From assembly GCA_017311185.1 (NCBI GenBank), contig JAESUZ010001071.1, positions 1,426,001-1,490,000 of the forward strand: a stretch of DNA of 64,000 nucleotides, written 5' to 3'. This stretch comes from Proteles cristata cristata. Taxonomy: Eukaryota > Chordata > Mammalia > Carnivora > Hyaenidae. Below, in pieces: positions 13,201 to 25,800 of this stretch. The notes under the pieces were generated by a model, which was not told the origin of the DNA, did not search any database, and saw only the letters and a program-made list of their open reading frames with translations. A program made the translations under genes and the position numbers. The stretch's first letter is position 1; each line of letters opens with the position of its first letter.

Positions 13201-16200
13201 AAGTTTGTCATGTAATGAGAACCTCAAGTAGATAATCCATGTACTTCTAAAGAACTTTTTGTTAAATTAAGCTATGCTCATTTGTCTCATACTGTTTAGT
13301 AACTGCTTTATTCAGGGAAGCACTATAAAGCAATAATTCAATATATCCTCTCATGGGTTGTTTTGTTCATTTTTTTCACGGGAGCTCTTCCCGATGAAAA
13401 CTTTGTAAGGGAACACCTAACACCTTCTCTTGTTGAAGGAGTTCAAACAAAGGAGATATTTGACACCAAACTGAAATGGTAATCTGATTGCAGCCTACTT
13501 TTACTTGTACCTTTTTTTGTTCCTAAATCAAATCAACAAAAACAGAATTTTGTTCCAGTTTTAGAAAAAAAAAAAGATGTGCCTCACACATATTACCTAA
13601 GGTACACAGCAAGACATACCTGGTTCTCCCAACCAATTTCTAAAATAAATGAATAGATAAGTAATATCTAAAGTATTTATGGAGAAATGAAGGAATGTCC
13701 CACACCTTGCAGAATGGATGGTTTTTGTGGTTTTTTTTCTTTTACACACAGAAATTGAAAGCAGACAGACCTTGCAGAATACTTCTGACACTATAAAGTA
13801 TCTAAATAATTTGTACAAAATAATCCCGAAGAGTCTGACTTGGTTTGATGCTCTGACGGAGTGTCAGAAAGAAAACATGCACCTGGTGAGCATCACAGAC
13901 CCTTACCAGCAGGCCTTCCTAACTGTACAGACGGTCCTTCATAACTCTTCTTTATGGATTGGACTCTCCAGTCAAGACGTAAGTTTTCAGTCCCAACTGC
14001 CAGCATTGGGTGATGGAATGTGAAATTTTTGTTGCATGCAGCATTTCTCATCAGACTAAAGAACACAGAGATTGTAAAATCTTACTCCAGTGAGTAGATT
14101 TCATGAAGTGCATAATTATTAGTGGCAGTCATCTTTCCACTGTTGAAAGATCTGGTGCTTTATTGTTTAGATTAAGAAGAAGTTCTAGTGGACATATGTG
14201 GATGAGTACTTCTTTTCATTCTAGTAAAAGATTGAGCTGGAAGCAGGAACTGCCAGCTCTCCCCAGCCAATAAGAAGAAGAGGGGAAGAGAAGAATTAAA
14301 AAATCAGATGGGGTTCAGTGTGCAGAAGTACTGTGGTTTCTGATGAAGAGTCTTTTTATCCTTTTCATAATCAGCAGAGTAAAATTAAGCCTCTCTAAAA
14401 GGAGATTAGCGTAGTGTTTCACCAGCTCAAGACCTGATCCTGGATGGATGTCTTGAATACTTCTAGTTCATTTCACAGCCCAGCAAAGAATACTAGTCTC
14501 CTGCTAATTCCCAATGCTAGGCTACAAACATGTCACATAAGCAGGAATATTTATGCTTCTGAAGCATTTAGCTATAATTAATAAGTTTTTTTTTCAATAA
14601 AACTATAGTAAAAAAATAATAAATAAGGCTGTAGTATTTCTGACAGCACTGTAGGTCACTTTTGTCTCTATTCTAGGCCTTCTATATAATAATCTGATAC
14701 TCTGATCACTGAGATGTATTGAAGGGGAAGATATAGGGCTGGTATGTGAGGCTGCATACATTATACTCTGCATAGGGGGTGCCATTTACAAAGACTGTGA
14801 ACTCTGCCCCCTGCATCTACACAGTGCATGACTGGTGAAGCCCTAGTTAGATCAATGTTACCTAAGCCAGTATTCTCTACTTTCAGAGAGAGGGTAATTG
14901 ACAGAGAAGGACAGAAGAGTACATTGCATTGTGAAGCAAACCTAAGTTACATATACCTTGGGAAAACCCTCAGTATACCAATGTGGCATATACCAAAATG
15001 GTTTTAGCGCTGCATGGAAAAAATGTGATTGACAGTGATTTAGTCCTAGTACACACCCAGAGTCAAACTCGAGAATGGGTGAAAAAATTTAAAATATACT
15101 CAGAAGTAAACATTACTTTGGACAAACTTTTGATTCATTACCACCAGCATTTTCTAGAAGCTTAGTATTTAGAAATTGCTTGAAGAATGGTTTCTCTAAG
15201 ACTTCCAGGTCAAGCCAGATCATTGGCTTGAACTAGTTTTCAAGACTTACTTTATCAGTTCTTTCATAACATTGTATTCATTTATTTCCTCTTCATTGTT
15301 TGGGACTATATGAAAGTGCCAAACTTGTGAGGGTAGTAATAAGTTATTACATTTCCTAGTTTCAATCACCTTTAACCTTTTGAAACAAAAGCAATACTGT
15401 CCCTGTAGAAAATTTGTAAATTTATAGTGAATTTTTTGAAAAGAAAATGAGAATCATCTATAATCACCGTACCTAGTGATAAATATGATTTAATAATCTG
15501 GTATATATCCCTCAAGATTTTTCTATGTACACATGTATATTTTTAAGATAGAATCATACTGTTGTGTTACTTGCCACTTAAGGATTTTGACCTTATTTCT
15601 TATCCTATTTTCTATTTGTACTTATGTTTCTCTTTTTCCTTTCACTCTTTAACATATTCTATGTGGCTGTTTATTAGGTATTTTCATAAAGTGCCTTAAA
15701 TCTTTGGAACATGGACCGGATACATTTTACATTGAAAGCAACAGAAGGGTATTTAAAGATTTTAAGCCTGGTAGTGACAATATCAGATTTTTACTTAAGA
15801 AGAATTATACTGGCAGAGGGTGGGTAAGGAAGTGAATAGTCTAGAGATTTCTTATAGAAATTCATGCAGGAAATAATGTTGGCCTGAACTAAGGCCGGCG
15901 GCAGTTCTGGGTTATTTATCTAAAGTTTGGAGTGTGGCAGTGGCAGTGGGTCACTCACGTACGTAGATTGTAAGCATATAGAAAAAGAGAAAGTTAAGAA
16001 GGCTTGGGAACTGGGTGAATCATCCACATGAACATTAATGTCTGTAAGTCAATGGTTGGACCATTGGGGTATCTCTTCAATGAATATCAGGGGGAACAGA
16101 GAGGCAAGTCCTCAGTGAATGTCAGAGAGAGGCATGGAATCTGGGAGCTTGCATAACCTCAAAGGGAAATGACTGAAAGAGTTATCCCATTCTCCTAGCC

Positions 16201-19200
16201 CTCTGGTATCTGAGAATGGAAAATAAACAGCCTTCCCTCTGGGTGTTGAAAGGAACTTATTCCTTTGGAAAAGACAGGTTTTAATTAATTTCAATTAAGG
16301 TCAAGAATTTAGTAAAGAGGCACTTACAGTCTTAATAAAGAGAGATCACATTCAGCAGAGATTGAGGGGGTGGTGATTTATTTATGAAGAACAGAAGGTC
16401 CAAAAGCCCAGATTCCTGGGTTAGTTGTGAGTGCAACAAAGGTGAAGGAATCCAGGGTAATACTAAGTACAAGCAACATCCCTTGGCCAAAGGAGCACAT
16501 TTGAGGCCATGGGGCTTAGGCCACAAGGTTACAACTAGAACTCCAAGGGGAGAAACAGTTTTCAGAATGAAACACTTGGTGGTGTTGAAGCCATCTTTGC
16601 TATTTATGGTTCAATAAGGATACAGTGTGTGGCCTTTGCCCAATATTCCAAATATACCAGTGATACAGAATCACCTTGGGCCTCAGGACAGCTTAATTCC
16701 CTGGGTCACTGTATAAGGGCTGGTGCTCTAGCAGCACCTTGGGGAAGCTCAAACAGGTCTGTACCCTAGACTTTTGTACCTATTTTGTAAAGCCTCTCTC
16801 AAGATGGTGTTTGGTCAAACCCTTGTCAGGATGTAAAGATAGATGTTCACTGACTTTTAGTTCACAATAGAAGTTAGTGAATGAGGAAGCTTTTCAATAA
16901 AGACAAGTATAAAAACAGCAGTGTGAGATCCGCAAGGCCTGAGTCAGAGTTAGAAGGGAGAGAGCTAACATTTATATAGTTCTTTCTGTGTACCAGTTGG
17001 CCATAGAGTTACATGTTTTACACGTTACCCCACTAATTCTAGCCCTGAGAGGTTAAGGGTCATATTTGTTTAACAGATGAGGGGATGGAAATCTGGCAAG
17101 GTAAACTAAAATCAATAACTAATAAGGGGCTGAGCCAGAATTCAAAACTAGATATGCTTAGCTCCAGAGCCTATGTTCTTTCCACTACTACATAATTGTT
17201 TTTCTGACTTCCAACAATGAACAGTTCCAATTAAGTGTGAGGCAGCCTAGCATAATGGCTCAGGCCGTGGACTCTCGTGCCTGATGGCCTGGATTAGAAT
17301 CCCAGCACTGCAGTATTCATTCTATGTGACTTTGGGCACACTACATACCTTCAGTTTCCTCATCTGTAAAATAAATGTAATAGTTCCTATCTCACATGGT
17401 TGTTAGGAAGATAAGTAAGTTAATCTTTGCAAAGCACTTAGAACAGTGCCTGGCACATGGTAAGTGCTATGTAACTATGTGCTAAATATAAGATAAAATT
17501 AAAAGTTATTAGATTGAGCAAGAGGGTAATATAATACAAAGGAGATAAAGTGAAGTATTCCCACTTGAACTGTATTTCTGCTGCTTATAGGATGAACTCA
17601 ACTATGGCTGGTCAGATGGGAAACATCTTCAATTTAGTCGCTGGATTGAAAATAATAAGCAACTTGAAGACTGTGTAATATTAGACACTGATGGATTCTG
17701 GAAAACATCTGATTGTGAACATAAGCAACCAGGTGCTATTTGCTACTATCCAGGAAGTATGCTAATTTTAAATATTTTAATATATGGAGGGTGGTTTTCT
17801 AAACTCTGGTTTTGAAATAATAATCATGTCCTTTTCTACAACAAAATTTGTTGTGAAAATTTGTATTCAAGTAGAATTAGTATATATTAAACACTTTGTT
17901 ATTGATTTATTGTTTTATACATGTTACATCTTTATTTTTGTCAGTTGACAATGGTACTTGACCTTTGAGTTTTAAATCCCTGTTACCCTCATTTTGTTTA
18001 TATTTTGTGTTTGTGTTCTATAGAAAGTTCATATTTGTAGGAATTATTTTTAGTAATTCTTATTATCAACAACTAATCTTTCTTTTTAAGAGTCACTGCT
18101 AAGATTCATTTGTTTGCAAGCTCAAGCCAGCTTAAGCCAAAGGGACACTTACATCCTCAAAAATAAGGATATAGCTGAGCCTCATGAGGAATGAGAATCA
18201 GAAACTGAATGGAATCTGGAACCCAGAGATAACTGTCTTCCACCTATCCTTTATGTTTCTCTCTGTAGATCTGCACTCTTCTTTTTATATACTTTCTGCT
18301 TCTCTCTGTGCATGGTAAAACATGGCAGCTCCCGAGCTTTCAATTATAGCCATAACTAGAGATGAATTGCCTATCCCTAATTTACACTTCCCAAATTCTT
18401 AGAGAGAATCTGATATGCCTAGTGAGGTATGCAGTCTCTAGTTGAGTCAGAGTAAAGTGGTTTTACAACTGCCAGGAGCCCACATTTGTGTGTTTGCTGT
18501 AGAAAGAAAATATTACTTCCCAAAAGGAATCGTTGCAAGCTGGGAGATATACTAGATAGTTTCTACTGCATATTAAATCTGTTTGTTGGCTTTGAGTAGA
18601 ATATATCTGTGTCGACACATAGACCAATGGAATAGAATAGAAAACTCAGAATTGGACCCACAGATGTATGGCCAATTAATCTCTGACAAAGCAGGAAAGA
18701 GTATCCAATGGAAAAAAGACAGCCTCTTTAACAGATGGTGCTGGGAGAACTGGACAGCAACATGCAAAAGAATGAAACTAGACCACTTTCTTATACCATA
18801 CACAAAAATAAACTCAAAATGGATGAAGGACATGAATGTAGACAGGAAACCATCAAAACCCTAGAGGAGAAAGCAAGAAACAACTTCCTTTACCTCAACT
18901 GCAGCAATTTCTTACTCATCACATCTCCAAAGGCAAGGGAATCAAGAGCAAAAATGAACTATTGGGACCTCATCAAGATAAAAAGCTTCTGCACGGCAAA
19001 GGAAACAATCAGCAAAACTAATAGGCAACCAATGGAATGGGAAAAGATATTTGCAAATGACATATTGGATAAAGAGTTAGTATCCAGAATCTACAAGGAA
19101 CTCACCAAGCTCCACACCTGATAAACAAATAATCCAGTGAAGAAATGGGCAGAAGACATGATCAGACACTTCTCTAAAGAGGACATCCAGATGGCCAACA

Positions 19201-19853
19201 GACACATCAAATGATGCTCAGCATCCCTCATGATCAGGGAAATACAAATCAAAACCACACTGAGATACCACCTCACACCTGTCACAGTGGCTAAAATGAA
19301 CAAATCAGAGGACCCTAGACGCTGGCGAGGATGTGGAGAAATGGGCACCCTCCTACACTGTTGGTAGGAATGTAAACTGGTGCAGTCCCTGTGGAAAACA
19401 GTGTGGAGGTTCCTCAAAAAATTAACAATAGAACTCCCCTATGACCCAGCAGTAGCTGGACTGTAACAGTACAGGACTACTGATGCATAGGGGCACATGT
19501 ACCCTAATGTTCATAGCAGCACTTTCAACAATAGCCAAATCATGGAAAGAGCCTAAATGTCCATCAACTGACGAATGGATTGAGAAGATGTGGTTTATGT
19601 ATATAATGGAATAGTACATGGCAACGAGAAACAATGAAATCTGGCCATTTGAAGAAATGTGGATGGGACTTGAGGGTGTTATGCTAAGTGAAATAAGTCA
19701 GGCAGAAAAGGACAGATATCATATGTTTTCACTCATATGTGGAACAGGAGAAATTTAACAGAGGACCATGGGGGAGGGGAAGGGAAAAAATAGTTAAGGA
19801 GAGGGAGGGAGACCTGCATCAGCTCTCTGCTGATAGCACAAAGCCTGCTTGGG

Positions 19854-19890
<37 letters not shown>

Positions 19891-22800
19891 CTCTATCACT
19901 TGTGCTTGCTCTCTCTCTCTAAAAATAAATAAACATTAAAAAAATTAAAGTTAGAAAAGATACCAGTAACCAGAAACTTGAAGATGAGTTCTCAAAGTTA
20001 TAGTTAGGTGCCTATTATTAACATCCTTGTATAGTCTCTGAGGTTGCCCCTTGTTTTTGAGGTTTGGTAATACTGGAAGACAGAAAGACATTTAGCTTAA
20101 TAGCACTTCATGTTTTATATTCTCTCACTCATTCCACAGCAGAGGAAAGTAATTATGTTAAATAAACTCCTTCCTACAGAAACCCAGTTAAGAGGTCACA
20201 TTATATTTGAGTATAAACAGAACAAACATCATTAGGCTATTATTTATTGGCTTCCTGAATATTTCCTACAAATCAAGTCTAATTACTCTGAACAGGATTT
20301 AAATTTACATCTAAAATTAGAATTCTTACGATTGTTATTTTTTTAGATGAGACTGAAAAAGAGATCAAACCGGTTGACAGTGTCCAGTGTCCATCTCCTG
20401 TTCTGTCGACTCCGTGGATACCATTTCAGAACTGTTGCTACAATTTCATGATAGGAAAGACTAAATATAAGTCAGTAACACCAGATGAAGCTCATTCTAC
20501 ATGCCAGAATCTGAGTAAGTATCTTATGTGGTCATTGCATTTATTCATTAAAAAAGCAATTCTCACCCGAATGTGTTACAAATATTTTTAATTAGTACTA
20601 GTGACTAGATTTCAAAAATACTCATCTTCTAATTTCTACATGATCAACAAAAAGTATTAAAATCTCTGTTTAGTTAAAATGGATAATATAGGAGTTATTT
20701 CTTTACCTATCCATTAGAGAACTAGTCTGTCTTTACATGGATAAACAAAATGAGTTCTACTTTAAAAGACACAGAAATGACACTAACAAGCAGAGAACTA
20801 GGTGTTCAACCAAGCTAGGCTGCAGGCAAAGTGAAAATAGGCAAATGTGGGTGGCTGAAATCTCAAATAAGTAATAAAAAGCAAAGAAAAGCTCTGCTTA
20901 AAAGAAATGCGTATTTCACACTTGTAACTCTCAGGACTCTTCAGATATTCCCTGTGAGATCCACTGAGACTTTATGACTTCTCTGCAGTAGACCTGGGAA
21001 CTGTGGGAAGTTCATTTTTTTAATTAACTTTTTAAAATTTACATCCAAGTTAGTTAGCATATAGTACAACAATGATTTCAAGAGTAGATTCCTTAAAGCT
21101 CCTTCCCATTTAGCCCATCCCCGTTCCCAAACCCCTCCAGTAACCCTCTGTTTGTTCTCCATATTTAAGTCTCTTACGTTTTTGTTCCCCTCCCTGTTTT
21201 TATATTATTTTTGCTTCCCTTCCCTTATGTTCATCTGTTTTGTATCTTAAAGTTCTCATTGAGTAAAGTCATGTGATATTTGTCTTTCTCTGACTAATTT
21301 CGCTTAGCATAATACCCTCTAGTTCCACCCACGTAGTTGCAAATGGTAAGATTTCCTTCTTTTTGATTGCCGAGTGATACTCCATTGTATATATATATAT
21401 ATATACCACATCTTCTTCATCCATCCATCGATGGGCATTTGGGCTCTTTCCATACTTTGGCTACTGTTGATAGTGCTGCTGTAAACATTGGGGTACATGT
21501 GTCCCTTTGAAACAGCACACCTGAATCCCTTGGATAAATGCCTAGAAAGTGCAATTGCTGGGTCGTAGGGTAGTTCTATTTTTAATTTTTTGAAGAATCT
21601 CCATACTCTTTTGCAGAGTGGCTATACCAGTTTGCATTCCCACTAGCAGTGCAAAAGAGATCCTCTTTCTCCACATCCTCACAAGCATCTGTTGTTGCCT
21701 GAGTTGTTGATTTTAGCCATTCTGACGGGTGTGAAGTAGTATCTCATTGTGGTTTTGATTTGTATTTCCCTGATGATAAGCGATGCTGAGCATCATTTCA
21801 TGTGTCTGTTGGCCATCTGGGTGTCTTCTTTGGAAAAGTGTCTGTTCATGTCTTTAGCCCATTTCTTCAATGGATTATTTGCTTTTTGGGTGTTAAGTTT
21901 GATAAGTTCTTTATAGATTCTGGATACCAACCCTTTATCTGATATGTCATTTGCAAATATCTTCTCCCATTCCATCGGATGCCTTTTAGTTTTGCTGATT
22001 GTGTCCTTTGCTGTGCAGAAGCTTTTTATTTTGATGAGGTCCCAATAGTTCATTTTTTATTTTGTTTCCCTTGCCTCTGGAGACATGTTGAGTAAGATGT
22101 TGCTGCAACCAAGGTCGAAAAGGTTCTTGCCTGCTTTCTCCTTGAGGATTTTGAAGGTTTCCTGTCTTACATTTAGATCGTTCATCCATTTTGAATTTAT
22201 TTTTGCGTATGGTGTAAGAAGGTGATCCAGGTTCATTTTTCTGCATGTCGCTGTCCAGTTTTCCCAGCACCACTTGCTGAAAAGATTGTCTTTATTCCGT
22301 TGAATATCCTTTCCTGCTTTGTCGAAGATGAGTTGACCATAGATTTGTGGGCCCATTTCTGGGTTCTCTGTTCTGTTCCATTGATCTGAGTGTCTGTTCT
22401 TGTGCCAGTACCATGCTGTCTTGATGACCACAGCTTTGTAATACAGCCTGAAGTCTGGGATTGTGATGCCTCCTGCTTTGGTTTTCTTGTTCAAGATTGC
22501 TTTCGCTTTTTGGGTCTTCTCTGGTTCCATACAAATTTTAGGATTGTTTCTTCTAGCTCTGTGAAGAATGCTGGTGTTATTTTGAGAGGCATTGCATTGA
22601 ATATGTAGATTGCTTTGGGTATTACTGACATTTTAATGATATTTGTTTTTCCTATTCAGGAGCATGGAATACTATTCCATTTTTTGGTGTCTTCTTCAAT
22701 TTCCTTCATCAGTTTTCTGTAGTTTTTAGTGTATAGATTTTTCACCTCTTTGGTTATGTTTATTCCTAGGTATTTTATGGGTTTTGGTGTGTGAGAAGTT

Positions 22801-25800
22801 CTTATGGAAAATATCAAACTATTATTCCCAAAAGTGTGCTCTGTAGAAACTAGTCTTGAGAGATAGTCTACAAGAAAGAATCCTTGAAAAAGAGCAAGAT
22901 TGAGAAACACTACATGTCATTGCTTCCTTTTAGACATTTTGCATAAACTTTAAGAAATACAGGCATAAATGAACTAGTTTAACTTTGTTTAATTAATGTT
23001 TGTGATGTTTTTATCCATCTAGTCTTTTTTTGAGAAATTCCTGCTAATTTCCTGAGGAAGACCCTTTGGGAAATATTAAACTTTTATAACCCTAATATAA
23101 GAGTGCTCTATAAGGAAAAGGAAGAACTATCATATAGACCAGCCAAGAGGTTTTATTTACTATAGTTTTTGACAGTGTGTCTTTACCAATATAAATTTGT
23201 ATCAATTTAAAATAAGATTTAAATGGGGGAAAAGTGAAGTTAATCAATGTTTTAAATTCTCTACTCAGCTACTAGTTTTACACTAGTCTATAATTGACAT
23301 CAGAATGTCAAAATTTAACATCAAAATATTTGAAAACTTATTAATCTATTCATTTTAGTACAATGAGATAGTTTTAATTTATACATCTGTCTTAGTTTTC
23401 AATATTGTTTTAAAGTTTATTAAACTAGGAAATAAAATTTTTTAAATCTATCAAAGAATTCTAGATAATTAATTATTAAAATCATCAACTTATTTTATTT
23501 AACAGATCCAAAATCACATGTTCTGAGTATTCGAAATGAAGAAGAGAATAACTTTGTTCTTGAGCAACTTCTGCACTTGAATAATATGGCTTCATGGGTC
23601 ACATTAGGTATAACTTATGAAAGTAAGTTATAAATCTGCTGATTTTCTTTATTTACAATCATACTTTATTATAAATTACTTATCAAGCTACAAAATTATA
23701 CTTCTTCAAAGTATATGTTTATCAATATACAAAATTACAATTATTTACTTAGGAGAACTTATATAAAGACTAGACATTTTTGGATCTCTGATCTGCCATT
23801 AAAATGCCATTGCCACTGAGTTTAGAGTCAAATGTTTTCTCCACCATTCCTTCTATCAATTTAAGACTAACTAAAAATGACCACACTGCCACAGAAATCT
23901 TCCATATTTATTTTATATCTCTCCTAAGTATATGGGATAAGTGAGAATGGAATTATACTTCTATTAATGTTCCATCTTTCAGTTTACAGCATTGGTTTGG
24001 GGTATACGTTAGAAAAATGAGAAATCTTCTGACAGCGGGATAGAATATTTGAAATTGGGACTGAATATCACAAGTCCAAGGTATAGTTGTTATGAAATTT
24101 TTTAAAGCACAGACCCTAATTACAGGCCAATTTAGAAAAATACTTACTTACAGATGTCCTGAAAACCATAGAAGTTTTGGAATTAAGAAAAATGTCACTC
24201 TGGGGCATAATACATCAAAAGCATACATTTACCCAATAAAAGGGTGGGCCTTACTAGGAGATAAGGGACAATGATAGACATAGACAGAAGCTAAATTAGT
24301 CAAATATGACCATTTTAAAAATAGCCTTCCCTTGCTATCTAAGCTGACTCTTTCTGAGAGTTGCTAAGGGTTTTCTTGAATATTTATGGCTTGCAGATGA
24401 GATTACAAAAATTAAGTCTTACCTAATTACAATAGGTAAGACTTAGTTGCCAATTGAAGATGAATTCATCATAATAGGACTTAAGTGCCCAAATCTTTTC
24501 TCCAATGACACTTGAACACCCTTAAAATTAAGAAGGCAAAAAAAAAAAAAAGAGAGAGAAACTAGGTGTAAAGTTCCCAGACTATACGCGAAAATGACTG
24601 AGGAAACTAATCCTGTATGGACCAGTGGAGACCACACCTGGGATACAGAGATTTCAGTTTTAAATTCGATATACTTTGTTAGTTATATTATCAGAAAGAA
24701 CTCAAAATGTATTCTGTATTCTGAAAAGCATTTTCAGATCTGTAGACTTCCTTTTAGTCATCTTAGCTTCTTTTATAAATTATATGAGTAACAGGATTTC
24801 TAACTAAAATATATAGAAATATGAGTAACATATAGAAAGATGTTTCAAGTAAACAACAAGTTTAGTTTAAATCTAATTCTTACTGGCTTGATTCACATCC
24901 ATATATCTTTAAATTACTTTAATCTTAAATAATATTTAATTATATATTCCACCTATACAAAAGATTTTGTTTTTTTAACAAGTTGAGACTTTTAGAAAAC
25001 AGGGCCATGAAGAGAAATTACCAAAAGAAGCCACTTGTCAGCTGAAAGATACTTCAAGCCAAGTGAAAAAGTGACCCTTTTGTATAACAACTTTAGAAGT
25101 TTATTGCTGCCCATCATATTGTCCAGACAATTGTGACTTTAACATTTGGGGAGAAGAAAAGAGGAACTGAGAGACATGAGGTGATAGAAAGCAGCAAGCA
25201 AGAACCAAATCATATGTACAGTATTTCTAGCATGTCTTTGCTGCAGGTAGATGTTTAGGTATACTTCCTCAGAAGATGGTAATCAGGAAAGCTACAAACA
25301 ATCAGGACAACAATGGGTATGTGTACCTTATAATTATATCACTCTTTATGCCAATTTATAATTTTAATAGGCCTATAACTTGTTTTTCCCAAAAGCTTTA
25401 ATAAGATATATTCCCATATCATACAATTCAGCCATTTAAGATGTACAATTTAATGGCTTTTAATACAGTCACAGAGTTGTGCAGGTATCACTACCCCAGA
25501 AAGAAACATCATACCCCTTAACACTCCTTCCTCATTCCCTAACCCTCTCCCAACTCCCAGCAACTACCTATTTTCTATCTCTACAGATTGCCTATTCTAC
25601 ACATTTTATATAAATGAGATCATACAATATGTGATTCTTTTTGGGACTGGCTTGTTCCACTTAGTATTTATGCATGTAGCACTGTAGTGTGTATCAGTAT
25701 ATTAGTCCTTTTCATGGCTGAATAATATTCTATTGTATGGATATATCATTTTTTTCATTGTGAATAATGTCACTATAAGCATTCATGTACAAATTTCTGT

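Noticed and set aside
18583..22530. Reverse-transcriptase-like frames of 80-157 codons
   Set aside because: Broken L1 ORF2 tails with frameshifts, not host genes or active elements.
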